Source: JAFLCL01 sp964502175
Lineage (GTDB): Bacteria > Myxococcota_A > Polyangia > Polyangiales > Sandaracinaceae
Assembly (NCBI GenBank): GCA_964502175.1
Contig: CAZCVE010000023.1
Span: forward strand, 1 to 64,000
DNA length: 64,000 bases
Reading direction: 5' to 3'
Part shown: piece after piece, positions 49,652-58,800 of the stretch
Position numbering within the stretch: the stretch's first letter is position 1
Layout of the letters: every line of letters begins with the position of its first letter
Notes under the pieces: generated by a model
Databases searched by the model: none
Seen by the model: only the letters and a program-made list of their open reading frames with translations
Told to the model about the DNA's origin: nothing
Made by a program: the position numbers and the translations under genes

Positions 49652-49704
49652 TCCTGCAGACGAACCCCGCGCCGTTGGGCGTCGCGCGGGCTATCCTCCC
49701 GCCC

Positions 49705-50049
49705 ATGGAGCTCTCCCAACTCACGCCCGACGAGACGCTCGTGCTCGTCGGTCTCATGCGCGTCGTCATCCAGGCCGACGGCGAGTTCTCGAACCCCGAG
49801 CGTGAGCACGTCGCGCTCGTGCGCACCGCGCTCGGCACCGATCGCTTCACCGCGGCCATGATGGAGGCGACCGACACGTTCTCCGAGAACGAGACGCTGA
49901 AGAACGCCGCGAAGGCGGTCACGCGCGTCGAGGCGCGCAAGGCGATCCACGACGTGCTCGTGAAGATCGCGGCGAGCGACACGATCACGCCCGAGGAGGA
50001 GAAGCCCCTCCGCTGGCTCGAGTCGTGGTGGGAGATCGCCCGCAAGTGA
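49705..50049 (+). CDS. TerB-like helical protein
   Basis: The 114-residue protein is all helical: LTPDETLVLVGLMRVVIQAD followed by GEFSNPEREHVALVRTALG, and SDTITPEEEKPLRWLESWWE. The pattern, with acidic residues in the first helices and ADG-E-F, recalls TerB-like tellurite-resistance domains, whose acidic patches bind metal. The conserved acidic pair is present, but the assignment rests on pattern only. Its stop overlaps the next gene's GTG (GTGA at 50046-50049), so the two are coupled. Confidence 0.65.
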   Translation: MELSQLTPDETLVLVGLMRVVIQADGEFSNPEREHVALVRTALGTDRFTAAMMEATDTFSENETLKNAAKAVTRVEARKAIHDVLVKIAASDTITPEEEKPLRWLESWWEIARK

Positions 50050-50579
50050 TCGAGATCCCCGTCGAAGGGCGATCACGCGAGACGAAGATCCGTCGCGACG
50101 CCCGCGGTCGCTGGTGGAACGACGACGCGCAGATCACGCACGAGGCGCTCGCGCGCGCCTTCGACGGCTGGATCGAGCGCGCCGGCGACGGCCGCTACTG
50201 CCTCAAGAACGACATCAACTGGGCCTACGTCGCGATCGAGGGTCCGCCGCTCTTCGCGCGGCACCTCGAGGTCGACGTCGCGGCGGACCCGCCCGTGCGC
50301 CTGTCTCTCTCGGACGGTCGCGACGAGCCGCTCGATCTCGCGACGCTGCGCGAGGCGCCGGACGGATCGCTCTACTGCGACGCGCGGGGAGGCGACATGC
50401 CATGCGGACTCTCGTCGACCGCGATGATGAGGCTCGCCGATCACCTCGACGAAGACGCGAGCGGTGTCGTCGTGCGCCTCGGCGCGCGCACCGTGCGACC
50501 TCCCCGCGTGGCTGATCCGCTCGTGCCCTTCCGTGGTGCCGTGATAGAGCCGGCCGTTGCTCGCCAAGAAGGGCCATGA
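50046..50579 (+). CDS. DUF1285-like protein
   Basis: The 177-residue protein starts at GTG 50046 (the open frame extends to 50025). It resembles the DUF1285 family: IEIPVEGRSRETKIRRDARG, RWWNDDAQITHEALARAFDG, WIERAGDGRYCLKNDINWAY and VAIEGPPLFARHLEV, with SLSDGRDEPLDLATL. Function is unknown. The gene lies between the TerB-like gene and the thioredoxin-like gene, which starts 10 bases after its stop, so they may be one operon. Confidence 0.75.
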   Translation: MIEIPVEGRSRETKIRRDARGRWWNDDAQITHEALARAFDGWIERAGDGRYCLKNDINWAYVAIEGPPLFARHLEVDVAADPPVRLSLSDGRDEPLDLATLREAPDGSLYCDARGGDMPCGLSSTAMMRLADHLDEDASGVVVRLGARTVRPPRVADPLVPFRGAVIEPAVARQEGP

Positions 50580-50589
50580 GGATCGAGGC

Positions 50590-51207
50590 ATGAGGCCGCT
50601 CTCGCGACAGGATCTCGGCGCCGCGCTGATCGTGCTCCTCGTGGGCGGTCCGCTGGCCTACATGCTCGCGAGCGCCTTCGCCGATGGCGAGACGCGTCGT
50701 CGCGAGACGCCGCTGCGCGCGATGCTGGGTGACGACGCGTACGACGCGCTCACGCGCGGACGTCCGAGCGAGGTCCACTACCTCGGCAACGATCGCCTCG
50801 TGCCCGACTTCGAGCTGCGCGATCAAGACGGCCAGACGTTCCGCATGTCCGACATGCGTGGTCGCGTGGTCGTCCTCAACTTCTGGACCGTCACGTGTGG
50901 CCCCTGCATCGAAGAGATGCCGAGCCTGGTCGATCTGTCGCGCATCGTCGCGGAGCGCGACGACGTGGAGCTCGTCACGATCTCCACCGATCGCACCTGG
51001 GACGACGTGCGCACCGTGATCCCCGAGGGCACGCCGCTGCGCGTGCTGCTCGATCCCGATCGCGCGGTCGTGCGTGGGCGCTTCGGCTCGCGCCTCTACC
51101 CCGAGACCTGGATCGTCGATCGACGCGGCGTGATCCGCATGCGCATCGACGGTGCCCGTGCCTGGTCGAGCGCGATCGCCGTCGACGCGATCGAGTCGTT
51201 CCTGTGA
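50590..51207 (+). CDS. membrane-anchored thioredoxin-like (TlpA/ResA-type) protein
   Basis: The 205-residue protein has an N-terminal membrane helix (LGAALIVLLVGGPLAYMLA), then a periplasmic thioredoxin-like domain: VPDFELRDQDGQTFRMSDMR, VVVLNFWTVTCGPCIEEMPS with the active-site CGPC, VELVTISTDRTWDDVRTV and LYPETWIVDRRGVIRMRIDG with the cis-Pro. It is a predicted disulfide oxidoreductase or reductant of periplasmic proteins. A hairpin follows the stop (51215-51234). ATG 50590 gives the membrane helix directly. Confidence 0.88.
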   Translation: MRPLSRQDLGAALIVLLVGGPLAYMLASAFADGETRRRETPLRAMLGDDAYDALTRGRPSEVHYLGNDRLVPDFELRDQDGQTFRMSDMRGRVVVLNFWTVTCGPCIEEMPSLVDLSRIVAERDDVELVTISTDRTWDDVRTVIPEGTPLRVLLDPDRAVVRGRFGSRLYPETWIVDRRGVIRMRIDGARAWSSAIAVDAIESFL

Positions 51208-51214
51208 ACCTCTC

Positions 51215-51234
51215 GAGGGGCCGTGCGGCCCCTC
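51215..51234 (+). terminator. hairpin after the thioredoxin-like gene
   Basis: GAGGGGCC, tetraloop GTGC, GGCCCCTC: a perfect eight-pair stem, eight bases after the stop at 51207 and 17 bases before the next start. Without a U-tract it could also act as a processing or pausing signal. Confidence 0.6.
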
Positions 51235-51251
51235 CCGTTGGAGCCCCATCG

Positions 51252-51944
51252 ATGTCGCTCGCGAAGAAGCTCCTGATCAAGTCCGGTCACAAGGTCCTCG
51301 TCCTGCGCGCGCCGCAGATCGTGGCCGACGCGATCGCGCCGCCTGCGGGCGTGCAGCTCACCACGAGCAACACGGCGCGTGGTCCGTTCGACGTCGTGCT
51401 GATCTTCGTGTCGAGCGCGAAGGGCCTCGGCGATCACGCGCCCAAGGCGATCGCCGCGCTCGCGCCGGAGGGCGTGCTCTGGTTCGCGTACCCGAAGAAG
51501 ACCTCGGGCGTGTCGTCGGATCTGAGCCGCGACGAGGGCTGGCAGCCGCTTCGCTCGCGCGGCTACGGGCCCGTCGCGCAGGTCGCGCTCGACGCGACGT
51601 GGAGCGCCGTGCGCTTCAAGCCGGAGGAGAGCATCGACCGCAAGGGCGAGCCCCCGGCCGCCAAGCCCGCGGCGACCAAGACGGCGAGCTCGAGCGGCGG
51701 CGTGAAGCGCCCTAGCGCGGACCTCGTGGTGCCCGACGAGCTCAACGACGGCCTCAAGAAGAACAAGGCCGCGAACACGACGTGGAAGGCGCTCTCGCCC
51801 TCGCACAAGCGCGAGTACGTGTCGTGGATCACCGAGGCCAAGAAGCCCGAGACGCGCTCGCGTCGCATCGGCCAGGCGCTCGAGATGCTCGCCGCGGGCG
51901 TGCACGATCGGAACGCAAAGTACCGCGGCACCGAAGGCGCGTGA
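51252..51944 (+). CDS. YdeI/OmpD-associated-like protein
   Basis: The 230-residue protein starts at ATG 51252. The N-terminal half (LAKKLLIKSGHKVLVLRAPQ, PFDVVLIFVSSAKGLGDHAP, LAPEGVLWFAYPKKTSGVSS) matches a DUF3052-like domain. The C-terminal half (VVPDELNDGLKKNKAANTTW, LSPSHKREYVSWITEAKKPE, RSRRIGQALEMLAAGVHDRN) is the YdeI/OmdA family, seen as bacteriocin-protection-like. The two domains in one chain are a common fusion. A Ala/Lys-rich linker joins them. Confidence 0.85.
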   Translation: MSLAKKLLIKSGHKVLVLRAPQIVADAIAPPAGVQLTTSNTARGPFDVVLIFVSSAKGLGDHAPKAIAALAPEGVLWFAYPKKTSGVSSDLSRDEGWQPLRSRGYGPVAQVALDATWSAVRFKPEESIDRKGEPPAAKPAATKTASSSGGVKRPSADLVVPDELNDGLKKNKAANTTWKALSPSHKREYVSWITEAKKPETRSRRIGQALEMLAAGVHDRNAKYRGTEGA

Positions 51945-51996
51945 GGATCCTCTCGCGCTCCATCAGAAGAACGTCCCTTCGTCGCCACGGCCGAGC

Positions 51997-52824
51997 ATGA
52001 ACACGAGCACTCCTCTCCTCACGATCGCGCTGCTGGCTCTCGCTGGATGTGGCGGAGGCACCGTCGTCGAAGACGCGGGCGTCGACGCGCCGCTCGAGAG
52101 CATCGATGCGCCGCTGATGTCCGAGGAGCAGCCGAACACGGATGCCTTCCGACCGCTCGACGACGCGTACATCGCAGACACAGCCGCGGCTGACGCCCCG
52201 AGCGGGCCCGACTCGGGGACCATCCTGCCGACGTACGACGGCGGTGATCCCTTCGACGACGATGGCGGCCTCGGGGACCCCGCGTGGGTCGAGCTCGACG
52301 TCCTCACCGATGGCACCGCGTGCCCGCCGCTCGACGCGTGCGGCGGCGACATCGAGGGCACGTGGGACGTGACCGGTGGCTGCTTCGAGCTGCCGATCGA
52401 AGAGGAGCTCTCGCGCTGTCCGGGCGCGGAGATCACGCGACGTGAAGGTCGCGGTCGTGGTCGCGTCACGTTCGACGGCGCGTTCGCGCACCGCGTCGCG
52501 CAGTCGGAGGTGTTGGTCGAGCTGCTCGTGCCCGCGCTCTGCGTGGGCTTCGTGAGCTGCCCGATGATCGAGGACCTGATCCAGATGAGCGCGCCGGACT
52601 CGGCGTGTGTGCTCGAGGCGAGCGGAGACTGTCGCTGCGCCGCGCGGCAGGTCTATGCGATCGACGACTCGGACGGATACACGACGATGTCCGACCAGAT
52701 CGTGTCCGCGACGCTCGGTCGTCGCTGGGACTACTGCGTCGATGGCACGTCGATGCGCTACGAAGACGTCACGCCCGGCTCCACGATGCGTGAGCCGGGC
52801 ATCATCGAGTTGGGTCGTCGCTGA
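51997..52824 (+). CDS. Asp-rich lipoprotein of unknown function
   Basis: The 275-residue protein has a lipoprotein signal (LLTIALLALAGCGGG), an Asp/Ala-rich linker, and a beta-rich domain with paired cysteines (CPPLDACGGDIEGTWDVTGG, CFELPIEEELSRC, CVGFVSCPMIEDL, CVLEASGDCRCAARQVYA). The GTWDVTGGC block resembles lipocalin-like lipoproteins repeated in Sandaracinus-type genomes. The YebC gene starts 31 bases after the stop, so both may be transcribed together, though with unrelated roles. Confidence 0.75.
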   Translation: MNTSTPLLTIALLALAGCGGGTVVEDAGVDAPLESIDAPLMSEEQPNTDAFRPLDDAYIADTAAADAPSGPDSGTILPTYDGGDPFDDDGGLGDPAWVELDVLTDGTACPPLDACGGDIEGTWDVTGGCFELPIEEELSRCPGAEITRREGRGRGRVTFDGAFAHRVAQSEVLVELLVPALCVGFVSCPMIEDLIQMSAPDSACVLEASGDCRCAARQVYAIDDSDGYTTMSDQIVSATLGRRWDYCVDGTSMRYEDVTPGSTMREPGIIELGRR

Positions 52825-52855
52825 CGACCAGCACGCACAGATCGAGGAGCGAGTC

Positions 52856-53560
52856 GTGGGAGCACAGTGGAAGCAGAAGGGCCGTGAGGCGGCCGCGAAC
52901 GCGAAGGGCAAGGTCTTCGACAAGCTCGCGCGCGAGATCGCGGCGGCCGCGAGGAACGGCACCGACCCCAACACGAACGGTCGTCTGCGCATGGCGATCG
53001 AGGCAGCGAAGAAGGCCTCGATGACCAAGGAGACGCTCGAGCGCGCCATCAAGAAGGGCTCGGGCCAGCTCGATGGCTCGCTCCAGTACGACACCGTGTT
53101 CTACGAGGGCTTCGCGCCGCACCAGGTGCCGGTGATCGTCGAGTGCCTCACCGAGAACAAGAACCGCACGTCGTCGAACATCCGCGTGCTCTTCCGCAAG
53201 GGTCAGCTCGGCGCGGGCGGCTCGGTCTCGTGGGACTACAACCGCGTCGGCCAGATCGACGCGATGCCGCCCTCGGGCGCGGCGGTGGATCCCGAAGAGG
53301 CTGCGATCGAAGCGGGCGCGCAAGAGGTCGAGAGCGACGGCGACGGCGGCTCCGTCTTCTACACGGAGCCCACCGAGCTCGACGCGGTGGCCAAGGCGCT
53401 CGCCGAGCTCAAGTGGAACGTCACCGGCGCGAAGCTCGCGTGGCGTCCGAAGAACCCCGTCACGCTCGACGACGACGCCAAGCGCGCGGAGGTCGAGGCC
53501 TTCCTCGCCGCGATCGACGAGGACGACGACGTCCAGACGCTCTATCCCGGCCTCGCCTGA
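52856..53560 (+). CDS. yebC: YebC/PmpR-family translation factor
   Basis: The 234-residue protein starts at GTG 52856 (MGAQWKQKGREAAANAKGKV with V read as Met). Typical YebC features are KVFDKLAREIAAAARNG, DPNTNGRLRMAIEAAKKASM, TKETLERAIKKGSGQLDG, YEGFAPHQVPVIVECLTENK, NRTSSNIRVLFRKGQLGAGG and the C-terminal AVAKALAELKWNV. Family members bind the ribosome to relieve stalling at proline-rich sequences, or were earlier called transcriptional regulators. The length is normal. The oxidoreductase gene follows after ten bases. Confidence 0.93.
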   Translation: MGAQWKQKGREAAANAKGKVFDKLAREIAAAARNGTDPNTNGRLRMAIEAAKKASMTKETLERAIKKGSGQLDGSLQYDTVFYEGFAPHQVPVIVECLTENKNRTSSNIRVLFRKGQLGAGGSVSWDYNRVGQIDAMPPSGAAVDPEEAAIEAGAQEVESDGDGGSVFYTEPTELDAVAKALAELKWNVTGAKLAWRPKNPVTLDDDAKRAEVEAFLAAIDEDDDVQTLYPGLA

Positions 53561-53570
53561 GGACGAGACG

Positions 53571-54593
53571 ATGGTCCTCGGGCGCGTCGTTCGGATCAGG
53601 GAGCCCGGCGACGCGTCCGTGCTCGAGATCGTCGCGCGAGAGATCCGCGATCCAGGGCCCGGCGAGGTGCGCGTGGCGGTGCGCGCTGCGGGGCTCAATC
53701 GCGCGGACGTGATGCAGCGAAAGGGCGTCTACCCAGCGCCGCGCGGCGTGCCTGCGGATGTGCCGGGCCTCGAGCATGCAGGCGTCGTCGAGGCGATCGG
53801 CGAGGGCGTGCGCGAGTGGAAGGTCGGCGATCGCGTGATGGGCATCGTCGGCGGCGGCGCGATGGCGTCGCACGTGCTCGTGCACGCGCGCGAGCTCGTG
53901 AGGATCCCCGGAGGGATGTCGTTCGCGGACGCGGCCGCGATCCCCGAGGTCTTCTTCACCGCGTGGGACGCGCTCTTCGTCCAGGCGAGCCTGCGGCCCG
54001 GCATGAACGTGCTCGTGCACGCGATCGGCTCGGGCATCGGCACGGCCGTGCTGCAGATCGGGACGCGCGTGGGCGCGCGCGTGATCGGCACCTCGCGGAA
54101 CGCCGAGAAGCTCGAGCGCTGCGAGCAGCTGCTCGGTCTCGAGCACGGCATCGTCGTCGCGTCTCAGAAGGGAATCGCGCCTTCGTTCTCGTCGCAGGTG
54201 CTCGCGCTGACGGATGACCGCGGCGCCGACGTGATCGTCGACACGGTGGGCGGCGCGTACCTCGAGGAGAACGTGCGCTCGCTCGCGCCGCACGGCGTGA
54301 TGGTGTGCCTCGGCCTGCTCGCGGGCGCGCAGGGCTCGCTTCCGATGGGCCTCTTGCTCGGCAAGCGCGCGCGTGTGGTCGGCAGCGTGCTCCGCAGCCG
54401 TCCGCTCGAAGAGAAGATCGCGCTCGCGCAGCAGTTCTCGCGCGAGGCGCTGCCGTGGCTCGAGAAGGGCGAGCTGCGGCCGATCGTGGATCGTGTGCTG
54501 CCGATCGCGTCGATCGCCGAGGCGCACAGCGCGATGGAAGACGACGCGAACGTCGGAAAGATCGTGCTGAGCCTAGGCGCTTCGCTCGAGTGA
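53571..54593 (+). CDS. NAD(P)H:quinone oxidoreductase, zinc-less MDR family
   Basis: The 340-residue protein is of the PIG3/quinone-oxidoreductase type: VRAAGLNRADVMQRKGVYPA, VPGLEHAGVVEAIGEGVREW, DAAAIPEVFFTAWDALFVQA, VLVHAIGSGIGTAVLQIGTR with the nucleotide-binding glycines, and DRGADVIVDTVGGAYLEENV. No structural zinc cysteines are seen. It is a predicted NAD(P)H-dependent reductase of quinones or enones. The gene follows yebC closely and probably shares its transcript. The 213 bases after it (54594-54806) show no convincing gene. Confidence 0.9.
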   Translation: MVLGRVVRIREPGDASVLEIVAREIRDPGPGEVRVAVRAAGLNRADVMQRKGVYPAPRGVPADVPGLEHAGVVEAIGEGVREWKVGDRVMGIVGGGAMASHVLVHARELVRIPGGMSFADAAAIPEVFFTAWDALFVQASLRPGMNVLVHAIGSGIGTAVLQIGTRVGARVIGTSRNAEKLERCEQLLGLEHGIVVASQKGIAPSFSSQVLALTDDRGADVIVDTVGGAYLEENVRSLAPHGVMVCLGLLAGAQGSLPMGLLLGKRARVVGSVLRSRPLEEKIALAQQFSREALPWLEKGELRPIVDRVLPIASIAEAHSAMEDDANVGKIVLSLGASLE

Positions 54594-54806
54594 CGCGAAG
54601 CGCGCGAGCCGCGCCGTCGATCACACGCCCGAGCAGGCCCGTCCGCGGTTCGCGGGGTCGCCACGGCAGCCCCGCCCGAGGCCCGGCTCGTCACAGCAAT
54701 CCGAGTCCGAGCATCGAGTGGTGACGTCGCCTGCTCCCTGAGCACCGTACGTGGGTCGCGGGCGGCGGTCGACCGCTCCCTCGCGAGGCAGTCGGCGCCG
54801 TCCGCG

Positions 54807-55424
54807 TCACCCGCTCGCGATCGTTTCGCCGCAGTAGAGGCACTTGCCGCGCGAGGGGATCGACGACTGTCCGCACGCGTCGCACTTCTTCGCCGTCGGC
54901 ACGAGGCGGTGCGCGGGCAGGCGCTCTTTCGACAGGCCCTTGCCTGTCACCTTCATGAGCATCTCGACGTACGAGAGGCTCGACTGCTCCTGCGTGCCGG
55001 CCCAGTCGATGAGCGAGTCGCCGTCGAGCAGCACGCCCACCAGGCCGGTGGCGCCTTGGCCCTCGCCCGCGAACGTGAAGAGGTGCGTCGTCTCCCCATC
55101 GTGGCGTACGAGCCCGACGCGAAAGTCTTCGACGCGATCGGTCACGCCGGTGAAGCCGAACGACGTGGGCAACGACGAGTACTCGTAAGAGAGGTGCGAG
55201 ACCTCGTCGAAGCGCAGCGTCTTCGTCGTGCGCGCGAACCAAAGGAAGCGGGTCTCCACGGAGATCACGCGCCGCTGACGATCGACGGTGACCGCGCGCG
55301 CATACGAGAAGAGCGTGAGCAGCTGCACGAGCATGGCGCTCGTCGCGATCAGCCGATCGAGGTCGTCGATGCTCACGTCGGGCGCGATCGAGAGGAGCGA
55401 GCTCCGACGGAAGATCAGGCTCAT
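54807..55424 (-). CDS. protein with C-terminal zinc ribbon (unknown)
   Basis: The 205-residue protein starts at ATG 55424. The first 150 residues contain beta strands in a PH- or YokE-like pattern (AVTVDRQRRVISVETRFLWF, TTKTLRFDEVSHLSYEYSSL, VEDFRVGLVRHDGETTHLFT). The end is a zinc ribbon (KKCDACGQSSIPSRGKCLYC). A hydrophobic stretch near residue 32-45 (SAMLVQLLTLFSYA) is too weak for a membrane anchor. Function is unknown. It stands alone, convergent with the oxidoreductase gene. Confidence 0.7.
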   Translation of the reverse strand: MSLIFRRSSLLSIAPDVSIDDLDRLIATSAMLVQLLTLFSYARAVTVDRQRRVISVETRFLWFARTTKTLRFDEVSHLSYEYSSLPTSFGFTGVTDRVEDFRVGLVRHDGETTHLFTFAGEGQGATGLVGVLLDGDSLIDWAGTQEQSSLSYVEMLMKVTGKGLSKERLPAHRLVPTAKKCDACGQSSIPSRGKCLYCGETIASG

Positions 55425-55553
55425 CGCTCGGCCTCGCCGCGGGTCATGGCCCGATCGTGCCCGGCTCGCGGGTCGGTGTCATGCGATGTCAGATCGCGCT
55501 TCGTGCGTTCCTGACGGTCGCCGTCGTAGCTTCGCCTCGAGGCAGGAGGACGC

Positions 55554-55802
55554 ATGGACGGCGCGACGGTAGGCGCAGTGGCTCTGACGATGGCGGGCAT
55601 CGTCGCGGGGCTCCTCGGAACGGTGATCGTGTTCGGCGGCGCGTTCGCGTTCGACGGCGTCCCGACGGACTCGCCCGCCGAGGTCGAGGCGGTGTCGCAG
55701 GTCATGTGGAGCACGATCGGTGGCGGCAGCTGTTGCTGCCTGTCGTCGGTCGCGCTGCTCGGCATCGGCGGCGTGCTCTTCGCGCGCAGGAAGCCCAGCT
55801 GA
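55554..55802 (+). CDS. small membrane protein
   Basis: The 82-residue protein has two hydrophobic segments (VGAVALTMAGIVAGLLGTVI; CCCLSSVALLGIGGVLFARR) with an acidic loop between (DGVPTDSPAEVEAVSQVMW). Four consecutive Gly/Ser/Cys residues include a CCC run before the second helix. ATG 55554 has a GGAGGA ribosome site upstream. No family is recognised. It ends one base before the stop codon of the convergent Lhr-type helicase gene. Confidence 0.7.
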   Translation: MDGATVGAVALTMAGIVAGLLGTVIVFGGAFAFDGVPTDSPAEVEAVSQVMWSTIGGGSCCCLSSVALLGIGGVLFARRKPS

Positions 55803-58800
55803 TCACGCGTCGGTGGCCTCGTCACCTTCGAACGGATCGTCGTCCCAGTCGTCGGTCTCGGGCGCCGGTCGGCTCGCCTGCGAGCGGAGCACGGTGCTCG
55901 GCCCTCGCGGTCCACGCACGGCATCGCCCGCGCGCAGCAAGAGGCCGCGGAGACCGTGACGGAACCCGCGCGCGATCAGCGCCTCGGTGAGCGGGGATCG
56001 CATCGCGCTCTCGCCATCGATGCTCGCGAGCATGAGCGCACGACGCGCGCCCGAGCGCACCAGACCCGCGAGCGCGTCGGCGAGCGCGTCGATCGTGCGA
56101 CCGCGCGCGGGCTCGCTCGTCGGGAGGAACGTGAGGAGGCTCTGCTCTGTCCTGCCGATCCATCCGACGAGCGCGCCGTCGAGCAGGATCACCTGCGCTC
56201 CGTTCGCGCGCTGCGCCTTCGCGCCCTCGCGCGCAGGCCATGGCAGCGACGCGCCATACGGCTGCGCGGGATCGGTCGCTGCGAGCACGAGCGAGGTCGG
56301 CTCCGCGGAAGGATCGCGCGTGCCGCGCAGCATCTCGTCGGCGCCCCGCGCTGCGAACTGCGTCGCACCGAGGCCCTCGACGAACCAGCCGCGACGGATG
56401 CGGCCTGCGTCCTCGAGCCCGCGCAGCACCTCGTAGCAGCGACCGAACGACGCATCGTCGATCTCCACGTGGCTCGACTCGCGCGTGAAGATGCCGTGCC
56501 GCTCGAGCACCGTGCGCACGAGCGCGGCGCGTCGATCGGTCGCGCTCGCCTCGATCGGCGGCAGGATCGACCAGCGACCTTCGGTGCCGGGTGTCGCGCG
56601 CGATCGCGTGACCGCGAGGCGCGAACGTCGCTTGCCCGGCGTCTCGGGCTGGAGGCGCGCGCGCAGCGGCACGAGCGTGTCGTTCGTCACGAGGCCCTTC
56701 CACACGAGCGACCACAGGGCCTCGACGAGGTCGGGCGTGAACGTGCCCGCGAGCGCGCGGCTCATGTCGTGGAAGAAGAGCGCGCCCTTCTCGCGGAAGA
56801 GCGTGAGGAGGCGCGTCTCGAGCTCGCCCTCGGCGGTGCCCTCCTGCGGCGAGAGCAGCGCGTACCGATCGGTGAAGTAGAGCGCGATCTTGCCGCCGCC
56901 GGCCGCGTCGATGCCGCGCCACACCACCTCGCCGCTCGCGACGAGCACGTCGAGATCGCTCGGACGAAAGCCCTCGACGCGCGCGGGCAGCACGTCGCGG
57001 AGGAGCGCTTCGAGCGGGATCGGCACGCCCTCGAGGCGCTCGATCGCGCCGCTCAGCGCCGCGGACCCACGCAGCCTGCGCGACTCGCTCCAGTTGGCCT
57101 GCGAGGGGGATGCCCCCTCGCGCTCCCCCGTACTGCCACTCAGACTTCTCCACTTCGTTCCGAAGTCTTCGATGCCGTGCCAGCGCGGCAGGAAGCGCGC
57201 GAGCGCCTCGTGCGAGACGGGCTCGATCTCCTTGCGCAGCGCGGCGAGCGAGCGCCGCTTGATCTGCTTGAGCACGTCAGCGTCGCAGCGCTCACCGCTT
57301 GCGCCTTGCTCGCCCACGAGCCGTCGATCCTCGGGGAGGAAGTTGCCGCGCACGATGCGGCCGCGTTGCTCGAGCACGTCGAGCGCGGTCACCACGTCGC
57401 CGATCGCGAGGCCGAAGCGCGCAGCGATCTGCGACGCGTAGAACGGGCCGTGCGTGCGCGCGTAGCGGCCGACGAGATCGAGCAGCGGCTCGGCGGCAGA
57501 CTCGAGGAACGTCGCGGGCAGACCGACGGGGAGCGCGCAGCCCACGGCGTCACGGAAGCGCGAGGCGTCTTCGATCGCGACGAGGCGCTCTTGGCTCGCG
57601 AGCCGGAGCACGATCACACGGCGCGCGGTGCGGAGCGCGTCGACGTGCGGAGCGAGGCGAGCGCGCGCGTCGTCGAGCGCTTCCTCCGCGCGCCGGCCGC
57701 GTGAGGCGAGCTCGTCGGTCGTCAGATCGCCCAAGAGCAGGAGGAGATCGTGCACCGCGTCCGCGTGCTCGAGCCGCGCGCCGAAGCCTTGGAGCCGCTC
57801 TTCGACCGCGAGGATCGCGTCGAGGCCGAGGATCTCCGAGAGATCGACCTCGCCGAGCAGCTCGCGCAGCCGCGCGTAGTCGATCGACAGCGCTTGCGCG
57901 CGGCGCTCGGCGAGCGGCGCGTCGGCGTCGTACATGAAGCTCGCGACGTACGAGAAGAGGACCGACGCCGCGAACGGGGAAGGGCGGTCGGAGTCGACGA
58001 GCACGATCTCGATCGTTCGCTTCTCGATCTTGCCGAGCAGCTCGCGGAGCGACGCGAGATCGAAGACGTCCTCGAGCACCTCGCGGTAGGTCTCGAGCAC
58101 GATCGGGAACGAGGGAAAGCGCGACGCCACCGACAGCAGATCGGCCGCGCGCTTGCGCTGCGCCCAGAGCGGCTGCCGCTTCGCGACGGTCTTTCGCGGC
58201 AAGAGCAGCGCACGGCCCGCGCACTCGCGGAAGCGCGCCGCGAACAGAGCGGTCGCCGAGACGCCCGCGACCAAGAGGCCCTCGACCTCGTCCGCCGTGG
58301 GCAGGAGCGTGAGCACGTCGGGCGGCGTGTCGGTCTCGGGGAAGCGCAGCACGATGCCGTCGTCGGTCCAGAGCGCCTCGGTCTCCACACCGAGCTCGTC
58401 GCGCGCGCGGGTCGAGATGGCGGTCGCGAGCGGCGCGTGCACGCGCGCGCCCCACGGCGAGAGGATGCACAGGCGGTAGTCGCCGAGCTCGTCTTGGAAC
58501 CGCTCGATCACGATCGTCTTGTCGGTCGGGAGCGCCTCGATCGCCTCGTGCTGATCGCGCACGTAGCGCACGAGGTTGTTCGCCGCGCGCACGTCGAGCG
58601 CGTGATCGCGCACGAGCGTCTCGACGTTCGCGTCGTCCTTGCGGCGCGCGATGTCGCGCACGAGGCGACCGACGACCTCACCCGCCTCGGCGCTGCGTCC
58701 GACGCGGTCGCCGTGCCAGAACGGCATCTTTCCGGGCTCACCGGGCGCGGGCGCGACGAGCACCTGATCGCGCGTGATCTCGACGATGCGCCAGCTCGAG

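Noticed and set aside
54594..54806. Cys-rich minus-strand reading frame (RCSDSDCCDEPG, GRGCRGDPANRGRACSGV) after the oxidoreductase gene
   Set aside because: The frame has no start or signal peptide of its own and runs into the gene at 54807; it may be the end of a lost lipoprotein gene but cannot be supported.
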